Assembly (NCBI RefSeq): GCF_040273735.1
Contig: NZ_JBELZM010000001.1
Coordinates: forward strand, 186,001 to 250,000
Reading direction: 5' to 3'
DNA length: 64,000 nucleotides
DNA from: Solibacillus sp040273735
GTDB lineage: Bacteria; Bacillota; Bacilli; Bacillales_A; Planococcaceae
Part shown: one piece after another, positions 45,720 through 54,231 of the stretch
Position numbering within the stretch: position 1 is the stretch's first letter
How the letters are laid out: each line of letters starts with the position of its first letter
The notes under the pieces: generated by a model
What the model saw: the letters and a program-made list of their open reading frames with translations, nothing else
Told to the model about the DNA's origin: nothing
Databases searched by the model: none
Position numbers and translations under genes: made by a program

Positions 45720-45867
45720 AATTCAGATTGGCTAAGAGAGAGGATTATGTGTTTATGGATGCATATTCTCTTAATTGTTGTTAATTCTATCTGTTAATAG
45801 GCAAAATTTGCATTAGGATAGCCTTTGTGCTATGCTAAATGTAATAATTTGTTGATAGTTCACCAGC

Positions 45868-45893
45868 AAAAGAGTGGGGTTTCCCGCTCTTTT
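45868..45893 (+). terminator. Terminator-like hairpin after polC
   Basis: AAAAGAGTGGG (45868-45878) pairs with CCCGCTCTTTT (45883-45893), one G-U pair, 4-nt loop. The T tract is part of the 3' arm. Confidence 0.68.
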
Positions 45894-46000
45894 CTGTTGT
45901 TTACACAACTATTTAATTCCGATGAGCAAGTGTTCTGATCATTTGTTCAATGGTATTGAACTGTGGCGAATATCGCAAATTTTAAAATGAAAAAAATGAA

Positions 46001-46060
46001 GTCCGTCTAAAACGTCGTTTCTAACGGCAATTGACTGGCTGACCCACGTCCTGTGGGCCT
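46001..46060 (+). repeat. Diverged copy of the paired-hairpin repeat before rimP
   Basis: CCCAC (46043-46047), loop GTCCT, GTGGG (46053-46057), followed by CCTC, matches the second hairpin of the copies at 51.7 and 56.7 kb with different stem bases. Upstream, AAAC/GTTT (46010-46020) around GTC within CCGT/ACGG (46003-46027) resembles the first hairpin only loosely. Confidence 0.5.
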
Positions 46061-46185
46061 CAAAAGAAATTTGGACGCAATTGCATGCAGATGTAAATGT
46101 CTCCATTTTTTTCAATGAAAACTCGTCTTTTGTTTAACCAATACTATGAAGATTTAAAACAAACAAAGACGTTAGGGAGGATACG

Positions 46186-46671
46186 ATGAGCAAAGTTACG
46201 TCGATCATTGAAGAGCTAGTGACACCGATCGTGGAAGAGCTTGATTTGGAATTAGTTGATATCGAGTTCGTGAAAGAAGGACGCGACTGGTTCCTTCGTA
46301 TTTATGTTGACACACCAGAAGGCGGCATTGATATTTTACAATGTGCACAAGTGAGTGAACGTTTAAGCGAGAAGTTGGATGAAAATGATCCAATCGAGCA
46401 AAACTATTACTTAGAGGTTTCTTCACCAGGAGCGGAACGTCCGTTAAAGAAACAACAGGACTTTGAAAAAGCAATCGGCAAATATATTTATGTGAAAACT
46501 TATGAACCAGTTAAGGATTTAAAAGAATTCTATGGTTATTTACGCGCATATACAGATGAATTTCTAGAAATCGAATTCCGTATTAAAACACGTAAAGTTA
46601 CAGTACAAATTGAAAAAGAAAAAATTGCGCAAGCGCGTCTTGCTATCGATTTTTCAGATAAGCAAATTTAG
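46186..46671 (+). CDS. rimP: RimP, 30S ribosomal subunit maturation factor
   Basis: RimP (161 residues) helps 30S assembly around S12/S19. The N-terminal domain includes LVDIEFVKEGRDWFLRIYVD (about 22-41) and YYLEVSSPGAERPLKK; the C-terminal SH3-like domain follows from about 95. GGGAGG precedes ATG 46186. It is the first gene of the rimP-nusA-rnpM-ylxQ-infB-ylxP-rbfA operon. Confidence 0.95.
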   Translation: MSKVTSIIEELVTPIVEELDLELVDIEFVKEGRDWFLRIYVDTPEGGIDILQCAQVSERLSEKLDENDPIEQNYYLEVSSPGAERPLKKQQDFEKAIGKYIYVKTYEPVKDLKEFYGYLRAYTDEFLEIEFRIKTRKVTVQIEKEKIAQARLAIDFSDKQI

Positions 46672-46685
46672 GAGTGAAAACAAAA

Positions 46686-47813
46686 ATGAGTAGTGAATTA
46701 CTAGATGCCCTAACTGCCCTTGAAGAGCAGAAAGGTATTTCAAGAGATGTATTAATTGAGGCGATCGAGGCGGCTTTAGTAACGGCGTACAAACGTAACT
46801 TCAACCAAGCGCAGAACGTTCGTGTGGATCTTAACCTGCAAACGGGTTCAATGGTTGTTTATTCTCGTAAAGACGTAGTAGAAGAAGTAGAAGACGATCG
46901 TCTGGAAATCGCGTTGGAAGACGCGAAGTTCATTAATGCAGCTTATGAAATTGGTGACGTCGTTGAAGAAGAAGTAACACCACGTAACTTCGGACGTATC
47001 GCGGCACAGACGGCTAAGCAAGTTGTGACTCAACGTGTTCGCGAGGCAGAGCGCGGCTTAATTTATGAAGAGTATGTAGACCGTGAAGATGACATCGTAA
47101 CGGGTGTAATCGAGCGTCAAGATGCACGTAATATTTATGTGTCAATCGGTAAAGTGGAAGCGGCATTACCTGTTAATGAACAAATTCAAGGTGAAGTTTA
47201 TAAGCCAACATCACGCATCCGTGTTTACATTACAAAAGTTGAGCGTACAACACGTGGTCCACAAGTAATCGTATCTCGTACACATCCTGGATTATTGCGC
47301 CGTCTGTTTGAAATGGAAGTTCCTGAAATTTATGATGGTACTGTTGAAATCAAATCAATCGCGCGTGAAGCGGGAGACCGTTCAAAAATCTCTGTATATG
47401 CACATAATGAAGAAGTAGATCCTGTAGGTTCATGTGTTGGAGCTAAAGGTGCACGTGTGCAGACAATTGTAAACGAATTAAACGGTGAGAAAATCGATAT
47501 CGTAGAATGGTCAGAAGATCCGGTTGTATTCGTTGCAAATGCACTAAGCCCTTCAAAAGTTCTGGACGTTCAAGTGAATGAAGAAGAAAAATCAACAACA
47601 GTTGTCGTACCGGACTACCAATTATCACTAGCGATTGGTAAGCGCGGACAAAATGCTCGTTTAGCAGCAAAATTAACGGGCTGGAAAATCGACATCAAGA
47701 GTGAGACAGATGCACGCGAATTGGGAATTTATCCTTCTGAAACGAGCACATTCGTTCCACGTGAAGATGCAGAAGAAGTACAATTTGATCTATATGGTGA
47801 TGACGAAGAATAA
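46686..47813 (+). CDS. nusA: NusA, transcription elongation/termination factor
   Basis: NusA (375 residues) binds RNA polymerase and nascent RNA and modulates pausing and termination. Order: N-terminal RNAP-binding domain (1-125), S1 domain (about 130-200, DIVTGVIERQDARNIYVSIG), KH1 and KH2 (GSCVGAKGARVQTIVNEL and SLAIGKRGQNARLAAKLTGW). It lacks the C-terminal acidic repeats of E. coli NusA, as usual in Firmicutes. ATG 46686 is set by TTAGGAG at 46668-46674; GTG 46674 lies at that site. Confidence 0.96.
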   Translation: MSSELLDALTALEEQKGISRDVLIEAIEAALVTAYKRNFNQAQNVRVDLNLQTGSMVVYSRKDVVEEVEDDRLEIALEDAKFINAAYEIGDVVEEEVTPRNFGRIAAQTAKQVVTQRVREAERGLIYEEYVDREDDIVTGVIERQDARNIYVSIGKVEAALPVNEQIQGEVYKPTSRIRVYITKVERTTRGPQVIVSRTHPGLLRRLFEMEVPEIYDGTVEIKSIAREAGDRSKISVYAHNEEVDPVGSCVGAKGARVQTIVNELNGEKIDIVEWSEDPVVFVANALSPSKVLDVQVNEEEKSTTVVVPDYQLSLAIGKRGQNARLAAKLTGWKIDIKSETDARELGIYPSETSTFVPREDAEEVQFDLYGDDEE

Positions 47814-47852
47814 GCCATCATTTGGAATGATTTTGCAAGGAGGGTAAGCAAT

Positions 47853-48131
47853 ATGGTCGTTAATAAAAAAATTCCTTTACGCAAATGTGTTGCAACAGGC
47901 GAGATGCTTCCGAAAAAATCAATGATTCGCGTCGTTCGTTCAAAAGAGGGCGAAGTGACTGTTGATATTACAGGAAAAAAATCCGGTCGTGGAGCATATG
48001 TTTCTAAAACGGAAGATGCTGTTGAAATGGCGCGTAAAAAGAATATTTTAGATCGCCAGCTTGATGCAAAAGTGCCGGATGAGGTGTATGAGGAGTTGCT
48101 AACGCTAATACGCCGGGAGTCGATTTTATGA
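47853..48131 (+). CDS. rnpM: RnpM (YlxR), RNase P modulator / nucleic-acid-binding protein
   Basis: A 92-residue basic protein of the YlxR (DUF448) family with RKCVATGEMLPKKSMIRVVRS and GRGAYVSKTEDAVEMARKKN. The B. subtilis protein was reported to bind and modulate RNase P RNA. AAGGAGGG precedes ATG 47853. It overlaps ylxQ by 4 bases, in the standard nusA-ylxR-ylxQ-infB order. Confidence 0.92.
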   Translation: MVVNKKIPLRKCVATGEMLPKKSMIRVVRSKEGEVTVDITGKKSGRGAYVSKTEDAVEMARKKNILDRQLDAKVPDEVYEELLTLIRRESIL

Positions 48132-48436
48132 CAAACCCTGCATTGCTACAGTTATTAGGTTTAGCAGCACGTGCACGAAAAACAATATCCGGGGAAGAGC
48201 TTGTCGTAAAAGAAATTCGCAACGGCAATGCAAAACTTGTCTTTTTAGCTTCGGATGCTTCGGCAAATACGAGCAAAAAGATTCAGGATAAATGTACGTT
48301 TTATAATGTTGAGTATTATGTTTTCGGAGATCGATATGATCTTGGACATGCTACCGGGAAGGAAGCCCGTGTAGCGATTGCTATTACAGATAGCGGATTT
48401 GCTAAAAAAATGTCTAGTCTACTCAACGAAAATTAA
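48128..48436 (+). CDS. ylxQ: YlxQ, L7Ae-family K-turn RNA-binding protein
   Basis: This 102-residue protein belongs to the L7Ae/L30e/YbxF family, with LLGLAARARKTISGEELVVKEIRNGNAKLVFLASDAS at the N-terminal half. K-turn binding has been shown for family members; the target here is unknown. Start ATG 48128 overlaps rnpM. infB begins 14 bases after the stop. Confidence 0.9.
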   Translation: MTNPALLQLLGLAARARKTISGEELVVKEIRNGNAKLVFLASDASANTSKKIQDKCTFYNVEYYVFGDRYDLGHATGKEARVAIAITDSGFAKKMSSLLNEN

Positions 48437-48450
48437 TCGGGGGTGAGCAG

Positions 48451-50820
48451 ATGAGCAAAGTAAGAGTTCATGAATATGCGAAAAAGGTAAATAAAACAAG
48501 TAAGGAAGTTATTGAGGTGCTTGCAAAACATAATCTGCCGGTGAAAAATCATATGGCGGTTATCGATGAGCAGGCGGTCTCAAAACTAAATTCTGTCTTT
48601 AAGCAAGCAGTGGAACCAACGAAAGATTCTCCTGCAAAGACACCTGCCAAAGCTGTAAATGTAACACCAAAACGCGGTGAACAAGGGCAGAACAAAGTGC
48701 AGCAAGGTCAAAAGCAGGATCGTCCACAATCTGCTTCAAATAACCAGCAACCGAACAAAGCTTCAAACGCCCAAGGGCAACCAAAATCGCAACAAGGCGA
48801 AAATATAAGAAATGAAAAAGGTAACCAAAATCGAAATATGACACAAAATAACAATAATAACCGCAAAAGCGGCACAACACAAAACACTAGTAATAATAAA
48901 GGCGGTAACACGCCAAACAGAGGCGGAAATACGCCAAACAAGGGTGGCAACACTCAAAACAAAGGCGGCTATCAACAACGTAGAAAACCAGGTATCAATG
49001 GTGGTAAACGTCGTACGCATCGCCCTGCACCACAACCAATGGTGCAAAAGGAATTACCGGAAAAAATTACTTTCTATGAAAGTTTATCAGTTGCAGAACT
49101 TGCAAAAAAATTACACCGTGAGCCATCGGAAATTATTAAAAAATTATTCATGCTTGGCGTAATGGCAACAATTAACCAAGAGCTTGATAAGGATGCAATT
49201 GAGCTAATCTGTGCAGACTACGGGGTAGAAGTAGAAGAAGAAATCCGTATCGACAAAACAGATTTAGATACGTACTTCGATGATTCAATCGTGGAAGTTG
49301 ACGAGAATGCATTAGAAGAGCGCCCACCAGTTGTAACAATTATGGGACACGTTGACCACGGTAAAACATCATTGCTTGACTCAATCCGTAAAACGAAAGT
49401 TACAGCGGGTGAAGCAGGCGGTATTACTCAGCATATCGGTGCATACCAAGTAGAAGTTAACGGGAAGAAAATTTCATTCCTTGATACTCCTGGACACGCG
49501 GCATTCACAACAATGCGTGCGCGCGGTGCATCAATTACAGATATCGCAATTATCGTAGTAGCAGCAGATGACGGTGTAATGCCTCAAACAGTTGAAGCAA
49601 TCAACCACGCAAAAGCTGCAGAAGTACCAATTATCGTAGCAATCAACAAAATGGATAAACCATCTGCCAATCCTGACCGTGTACAACAAGAATTAACTGA
49701 ACACGGATTAGTTCCTGAAGCATGGGGTGGAGATACAATCTTCGTACCAATTTCAGCACTAAAAGGTGAAGGTATTGACCAGCTACTGGAAATGATTTTA
49801 TTAGTTTCTGAAGTAGGAGAATTAAAAGCGAATCCGACTCGTTCAGCAATCGGTACAGTAATTGAAGCACAGCTTGATAAAGGCCGTGGTGCAGTTGCAA
49901 CACTTTTAGTTCAAGATGGTACATTACGCGTTGGTGATCCAATCGTAGTCGGTCATGCATATGGTCGTGTACGTGCAATGGTAAACGATCTTGGCCGTCG
50001 TATTAAAACAGCTGGCCCTTCTATGCCGATTGAAATTACAGGCTTAAACGAAGTACCACAAGCGGGCGACCGTTTCGTAGTATTCGCAGACGAAAAAACA
50101 GCTCGTCAAGTTGGTGAGTCTCGTTCAATGACAGCTATCCAAGCGTCACGTTCAGAAAAACAACGTGTTACACTTGATAACTTATTCGAACAAATGAGCC
50201 AAGGCGAAATGAAAGAGCTAAACTTAATCGTAAAAGCAGACGTACAAGGTACAGTGGAAGCAATGGCTTCTTCATTAATGAAAATTGATGTTGAAGGCGT
50301 TAACGTTAAAATCATCCACACTGGTGCGGGTGCGATTACAGAATCGGATATCTCACTTGCTGCTGCATCAAATGCAATCGTTATCGGATTCAATGTTCGT
50401 CCTGATACAAATGCAAAACGTGCTGCTGATGAAGAAGGCGTAGATATTCGTCTACACCGTATCATCTATAAAGTAATCGAAGAAATCGAACACGCGATGA
50501 AAGGGATGCTTGATCCAGAGTTCGAAGAGAAAATCGTTGGTCAAGCGGAAGTTCGTCAAACAATTAAAGTATCTAAAGTGGGTACAATCGCAGGTTCATA
50601 CGTTATCGAAGGTAAAATCGTTCGCGATGCCGGTGTACGTGTTATCCGCGAAAACGTTGTTGTGTTCGAAGGTGAACTTGATTCACTAAAACGCTTCAAA
50701 GATGATGCAAAAGAAGTTGCCAAAGGATATGAGTGTGGTATTACGATTAAAAACTACAACGACATTAAAGAAGGCGACATTATCGAAGCCTTCGTAATGG
50801 AAGAAATCGTTCGTAAATAA
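48451..50820 (+). CDS. infB: Translation initiation factor IF-2
   Basis: IF-2 (789 residues) is the GTPase that places fMet-tRNA on the 30S subunit and joins the 50S. The N terminus has an IF2_N domain (VRVHEYAKKVNKTSKEVIEVL), then a low-complexity Asn/Gln/Gly linker (about 50-195) with GGNTPN-type repeats, a second IF2_N domain (about 208-260), the G domain (GHVDHGKT at 299-306, DTPGH, NKMD) and C1/C2 domains. The C-terminal two thirds are codon-biased. It overlaps ylxP by one base. Confidence 0.97.
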   Translation: MSKVRVHEYAKKVNKTSKEVIEVLAKHNLPVKNHMAVIDEQAVSKLNSVFKQAVEPTKDSPAKTPAKAVNVTPKRGEQGQNKVQQGQKQDRPQSASNNQQPNKASNAQGQPKSQQGENIRNEKGNQNRNMTQNNNNNRKSGTTQNTSNNKGGNTPNRGGNTPNKGGNTQNKGGYQQRRKPGINGGKRRTHRPAPQPMVQKELPEKITFYESLSVAELAKKLHREPSEIIKKLFMLGVMATINQELDKDAIELICADYGVEVEEEIRIDKTDLDTYFDDSIVEVDENALEERPPVVTIMGHVDHGKTSLLDSIRKTKVTAGEAGGITQHIGAYQVEVNGKKISFLDTPGHAAFTTMRARGASITDIAIIVVAADDGVMPQTVEAINHAKAAEVPIIVAINKMDKPSANPDRVQQELTEHGLVPEAWGGDTIFVPISALKGEGIDQLLEMILLVSEVGELKANPTRSAIGTVIEAQLDKGRGAVATLLVQDGTLRVGDPIVVGHAYGRVRAMVNDLGRRIKTAGPSMPIEITGLNEVPQAGDRFVVFADEKTARQVGESRSMTAIQASRSEKQRVTLDNLFEQMSQGEMKELNLIVKADVQGTVEAMASSLMKIDVEGVNVKIIHTGAGAITESDISLAAASNAIVIGFNVRPDTNAKRAADEEGVDIRLHRIIYKVIEEIEHAMKGMLDPEFEEKIVGQAEVRQTIKVSKVGTIAGSYVIEGKIVRDAGVRVIRENVVVFEGELDSLKRFKDDAKEVAKGYECGITIKNYNDIKEGDIIEAFVMEEIVRK

Positions 50821-51098
50821 TGATTGTATACGCAGAAGTTGAATTCATGATTCAGACTGCCCACTCATTAAAAGAAAAGCGCGCCGTCCTTCAGCGGATG
50901 GTGACGCGCACGAAACAAAAATTCAACGTTTCCGTTGCAGAAATCGATCATCAGGATGTATGGCAGCGTACAAAGCTTGCGCTTGTCGCAGTTGCTTCTT
51001 CCAAAGAAGCGGCTGAACGCGAGCTAATGCGGGCTATCCATTATCTGCAGTCAAATCCGCAATGGGAACAGCTGGATTTCTATCGTGAATATTTATAA
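50820..51098 (+). CDS. ylxP: YlxP (DUF503) family protein
   Basis: A 92-residue protein of the DUF503 family, recognised by the HSLKEKRAVLQRMVTRTKQKFNVSVAEIDHQD block. Function is unknown, although genome context in many Firmicutes (between infB and rbfA) implies a link to ribosome biogenesis. The start codon overlaps the infB stop. Confidence 0.9.
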   Translation: MIVYAEVEFMIQTAHSLKEKRAVLQRMVTRTKQKFNVSVAEIDHQDVWQRTKLALVAVASSKEAAERELMRAIHYLQSNPQWEQLDFYREYL

Positions 51099-51157
51099 AG
51101 TCCACTTTTCGTGGCAAACTGTACTATTAATTACGCAATTTAAATGAGGTGACATTT

Positions 51158-51502
51158 ATGTCTCTACGTTCTAATCGAGTTGCTGAGCAAATGAAAAAAG
51201 AAATTACTGAAATCATTGCGCGCAAAATCAAAGATCCGCGTGTAGGTTTCGTTACGGTTACAGATGTAGCAGTAACAGGAGATTTACAGCAAGCAACTGT
51301 TTATATTACATCGTTAGGCAATGACCGCGAACGTGCGGAAACATTGCAAGCGCTGGAAAAAGCATCCGGTTTCATCCGTTCGGAAGTCGGTTCACGTATC
51401 CGCTTACGCCGTACGCCTGAACTGGCATTCGAATTCGATACAGCAATCGAATACGGAAACAAAATCGATGCATTACTACGTGGCCTACACGAAGATAAAT
51501 AA
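51158..51502 (+). CDS. rbfA: RbfA, 30S ribosome-binding factor
   Basis: RbfA (114 residues) aids late 16S rRNA maturation, especially in the cold. The KH-like fold has SNRVAEQMKKEITEIIARKIKDPRVGFVTVTDV and the C-terminal RIRLRRTPELAFEFDTAIEYG motif. ATG 51158 follows GAGGTG at 51147-51152. A terminator follows, so truB-ribF form a separate unit here, whereas in B. subtilis they follow rbfA directly. Confidence 0.95.
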   Translation: MSLRSNRVAEQMKKEITEIIARKIKDPRVGFVTVTDVAVTGDLQQATVYITSLGNDRERAETLQALEKASGFIRSEVGSRIRLRRTPELAFEFDTAIEYGNKIDALLRGLHEDK

Positions 51503-51509
51503 AACCAAG

Positions 51510-51546
51510 AAGTCTGCACTGCATAACTATGCGGGCAGGCTTTTTT
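51510..51546 (+). terminator. Rho-independent terminator after rbfA
   Basis: AAGTCTGC (51510-51517) pairs with GCAGGCTT (51535-51542), extended inside by GCATA/TATGC, and is followed by T residues. Confidence 0.8.
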
Positions 51547-51609
51547 GCATTTGAAGGTTCTTTAACTAAATTGTTGAATAATGCTAAGGTAAGAGTGACG
51601 CGAAGCGAA

Positions 51610-51780
51610 GGGGGGCGACTCCTAGGGGATCAGCGTGCGCGGAAAATCCACTTTATCGCTGCCGCCGTAAGAGGTAGCGATAAAGTTAGTTGGAGCCACG
51701 CCCCCAGGAATATTTGAACGAATGCTAAAACCGTTACGTCGTGTAACAACGCATTCGTGACCAACGTCCTGTTGGCCTCC
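51610..51780 (+). repeat. Structured repeat, full-length copy, before truB
   Basis: Outer stem GGGGGCG (51611-51617)/CGCCCCC (51699-51705); within it CTTTATCGCT (51651-51660)/AGCGATAAAG (51676-51685), a perfect 10-bp hairpin. Then ACGAATGC (51718-51725)/GCATTCGT (51751-51758) encloses GTTAC-GTCGT-GTAAC (51733-51747), followed by CCAAC-GTCCT-GTTGG (51761-51775). The last 65 bases are 88 percent identical to 56728-56792. Confidence 0.75.
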
Positions 51781-51887
51781 CGTAGCGAAGCAGAACGGAT
51801 CGTATGAAAAGTACCAACTATAGCTGAAGCTTATATCAAAGAATCTATTAAATATCGAAACCCTATTTCAAACAAAGGAGCAAAACA

Positions 51888-52799
51888 ATGAACGGTATTT
51901 TGCCATTATGGAAAGAGCGCGGCATGACAAGTCATGACTGTGTGTTTAAATTACGAAAAATATTAAAGACGAAAAAAGTTGGACATACCGGGACACTTGA
52001 TCCTGGTGTAGAAGGCGTCCTGCCAATCTGTATCGGTCAGGCAACACGCATCGCCGAATATTTAACAGATGCCGGCAAAACGTATGAAGCAGTCGTATCG
52101 ATTGGACGCACGACAACAACAGAAGATGCGGAAGGCGAAACGGTAGAACAAAATACAGATCTCAAATCATTTACACGTGAAGAAATTTTAAACGCACTTC
52201 AAACGCTGACTGGTGAAATCGAACAAACGCCTCCGATGTTTTCCGCTGTAAAAGTGAACGGGAAAAAGCTTTACGAGTACGCAAGAGCTGGTCAGACAGT
52301 TGAGCGCCCAACACGTAAAATCAAGATTTACGAGCTGGAATTATTGGATGATGCACAAACGTTCGAAGGGGAAGAAGTGAAATTCTCGATTCGCATCAAA
52401 TGTTCTAAAGGGACCTATATTCGTACATTAGCCGTACAAATTGGTGAAGCATTAGGCTACCCGGCGCATATGCATGAACTTGTAAGAACAGCATCGGGCA
52501 CATTCACGAAAGATAATTGCTTAACATTGGCCGAAATCGCGGAAATGATGGCAGCTGGGGAGCAGGAGAAGTTTCTGTTGCCGGTTGAATATGCATTATC
52601 CGACTATCCATACATTGAAGTTACGGAAGACATTGAAAAGCAAATTTTCAATGGGCAAGTTCTCCCGATGCATACTTTATTAACGGAACATGATAAAATT
52701 GTATATGGTGTAGAGGGACGAGCATTTGCGGTTTACATCGCCCATCCGACAAAGAGCGGGCAAATGAAGCCGGACAAGATGTTTCCCGAAATTAATTAG
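51888..52799 (+). CDS. truB: TruB, tRNA pseudouridine-55 synthase
   Basis: TruB (303 residues) makes pseudouridine 55 in the T loop of tRNAs. The catalytic Asp is D38 in GHTGTLDPGVEGVLP. Further motifs are KTYEAVVSIGRTTTTEDAEG and KCSKGTYIRTLAVQIGEALG. AAAGGAG precedes ATG 51888. It is 10 bases upstream of ribF, in the usual truB-ribF pair. Confidence 0.96.
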   Translation: MNGILPLWKERGMTSHDCVFKLRKILKTKKVGHTGTLDPGVEGVLPICIGQATRIAEYLTDAGKTYEAVVSIGRTTTTEDAEGETVEQNTDLKSFTREEILNALQTLTGEIEQTPPMFSAVKVNGKKLYEYARAGQTVERPTRKIKIYELELLDDAQTFEGEEVKFSIRIKCSKGTYIRTLAVQIGEALGYPAHMHELVRTASGTFTKDNCLTLAEIAEMMAAGEQEKFLLPVEYALSDYPYIEVTEDIEKQIFNGQVLPMHTLLTEHDKIVYGVEGRAFAVYIAHPTKSGQMKPDKMFPEIN

Positions 52800-52809
52800 G
52801 AGGCACGAG

Positions 52810-53760
52810 ATGAACGTTATTCATTTGAAATACCCCCATCAATTAGCACAGGAAATAGAAAAAGAGGCATACTCATTAGCAATCGGATTTTTTGATGGGG
52901 TACATAAAGGACATCAGGCGGTCATTGAAGCGGCAAAGCAAAAAGCCGAGCAGCTTAATATTAAAAGTGCCGTGATGACTTTTGATCCACATCCATCGAT
53001 TGTATTAGGTAGACGTAATGAAAAAGTATTTTATATTACTCCTCTATCGCAAAAATTAGATACTTTAAAAAAATTAAATATCGATACAGTATTTGTTGTA
53101 AACTTTACATCTGATTTTGCAAAGCTTACACCTGAAGAATTCATTAAGTATTTTATTGTAGATTTAAATGTTCGGCATGTAACTGCCGGTTTTGATTTCT
53201 CATTTGGCTCATACGGCAAAGGCAATATGGAGCTGATGGAGCAACTGTCTAACGGCCAGTATGGTGTAACAGCAATCGAAAAGCAGCAGGATGTAGTTGA
53301 AAAAATCAGTTCCACACGCATTCGCAAAGCATTGCAGGACGGAGAAATGGAGCAGGCTCGTAATCTATTAGGCCGCGCATTTGAAGTGCCGGGAATCGTC
53401 GTGCACGGAGATAAACGCGGGCGGACAATGGGCTTTCCGACAGCAAACGTCCAGGCGATGGAAGGCTGCTATATACCGGCAACAGGTGTGTATGCAGTGA
53501 AAATTTTAGTGCAAAATAAATGGTATGACGGGGTTTGTAATGTAGGCTATAAACCGACATTCAACAACCCGGATGAAAAGCAGCTGTCGATTGAAGTGCA
53601 TATTTTAAATTTCAATAAAAACATTTACGGTGAAGAGGTCGTTGTCGGCTGGTATAAACGCATTCGCAGCGAACGGAAATTTAATGGCATCGAAGCGTTA
53701 ATTGAGCAAATCGAATTAGATAAGCAGCAGGCAATCACCTATTTTGAACAACTACGCTAA
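52810..53760 (+). CDS. ribF: RibF, bifunctional riboflavin kinase/FAD synthetase
   Basis: RibF (316 residues) converts riboflavin to FMN and FAD. The N-terminal nucleotidyltransferase has AIGFFDGVHKGHQAVI (about 25-40) and VMTFDPHPSIVLG. The C-terminal riboflavin kinase domain has GDKRGRTMGFPTANV and VCNVGYKPTF. AGGAGGCACG precedes ATG 52810. rpsO follows. Confidence 0.96.
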   Translation: MNVIHLKYPHQLAQEIEKEAYSLAIGFFDGVHKGHQAVIEAAKQKAEQLNIKSAVMTFDPHPSIVLGRRNEKVFYITPLSQKLDTLKKLNIDTVFVVNFTSDFAKLTPEEFIKYFIVDLNVRHVTAGFDFSFGSYGKGNMELMEQLSNGQYGVTAIEKQQDVVEKISSTRIRKALQDGEMEQARNLLGRAFEVPGIVVHGDKRGRTMGFPTANVQAMEGCYIPATGVYAVKILVQNKWYDGVCNVGYKPTFNNPDEKQLSIEVHILNFNKNIYGEEVVVGWYKRIRSERKFNGIEALIEQIELDKQQAITYFEQLR

Positions 53761-53764
53761 ATAG

Positions 53765-53896
53765 TTGCGCATCTATAAACAATTATGGTACTATTCACTA
53801 GTACGAAATTCTCGTATGAACCTTAGCTCGGCTTTTCGCAACTCCAGCGACTGCTGTGCTATTGGGGATATCTTATTTATCAGGAGGTCATTTAAA
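53765..53896 (+). promoter_or_regulatory. rpsO promoter and leader
   Basis: TTGCGC (53765-53770), 18 bases, TACTAT (53789-53794) with an upstream TGG gives an extended -10 promoter; predicted start near 53801. The leader of about 95 nt begins with hairpin TACGA (53802-53806)/TCGTA (53812-53816), then a GC-richer segment that could fold further (TAGC/GCTA). S15 autoregulates through its leader in several bacteria; whether it does here is not shown. Confidence 0.5.
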
Positions 53897-54166
53897 ATGG
53901 CAATTACACAAGAACGTAAAAACGAAATTATCGCTGAGTACCGCGTACACGAAACAGACACTGGTTCTCCAGAAGTACAAGTAGCTGTATTAACTGCAGA
54001 AATCAACGCATTAAACGCTCACTTAGCTACTCACAAGAAAGATTTCCACTCTCAACGTGGTCTTCTTAAAATGGTAGGTAAACGTCGTCATTTATTAAAA
54101 TATTTACGTGAAAACGACGTAGCTCGTTACCGTGAATTAATTACTAAACTTGGATTACGTCGCTAA
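53897..54166 (+). CDS. rpsO: Ribosomal protein S15
   Basis: S15 (89 residues) binds the 16S three-way junction in the platform and starts central-domain assembly. The full family length is present, with HETDTGSPEVQVAVLTAEIN and HSQRGLLKMVGKRRHLLKYL. ATG 53897 is set by AGGAGG at 53882-53887; an upstream in-frame reading into the leader lacks any ribosome binding site. Codon bias is strong. Confidence 0.98.
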   Translation: MAITQERKNEIIAEYRVHETDTGSPEVQVAVLTAEINALNAHLATHKKDFHSQRGLLKMVGKRRHLLKYLRENDVARYRELITKLGLRR

Positions 54167-54186
54167 TACGTCGATAATCCGATAAT

Positions 54187-54214
54187 AAAAGCGGGATTTT
54201 TCCCGCTTTTTATT
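54187..54214 (+). terminator. Rho-independent terminator after rpsO
   Basis: AAAAGCGGGA (54187-54196)/TCCCGCTTTT (54201-54210), perfect 10-bp stem with a TTTT loop, then TTATTA. Confidence 0.9.
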
Positions 54215-54231
54215 ATGTTTGAAAAGATTTT

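Larger units (their letters stand above)
45720..46185 (+). other. Intergenic gap between polC and rimP
   Basis: This 466-base gap has no gene. It holds a terminator (45868-45893), a 7-bp inverted repeat GTTCAAT/ATTGAAC (45945-45951 and 45955-45961), a diverged copy of the structured repeat (46001-46060) and the rimP ribosome binding site. A promoter for the rimP-nusA operon must lie here but I cannot place it with confidence. Confidence 0.5.
51503..51887 (+). other. Intergenic gap between rbfA and truB
   Basis: This 385-base gap has no credible gene. It holds the rbfA terminator, a GC-rich structured repeat (51610-51780) with at least four nested hairpins, and the truB ribosome binding site AAAGGAG. 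No promoter could be placed. Confidence 0.6.

Noticed and set aside
51529..51717. 62-codon open frame in the rbfA-truB gap
   Set aside because: It runs through the terminator and the structured repeat, has no ribosome binding site and no conserved features.
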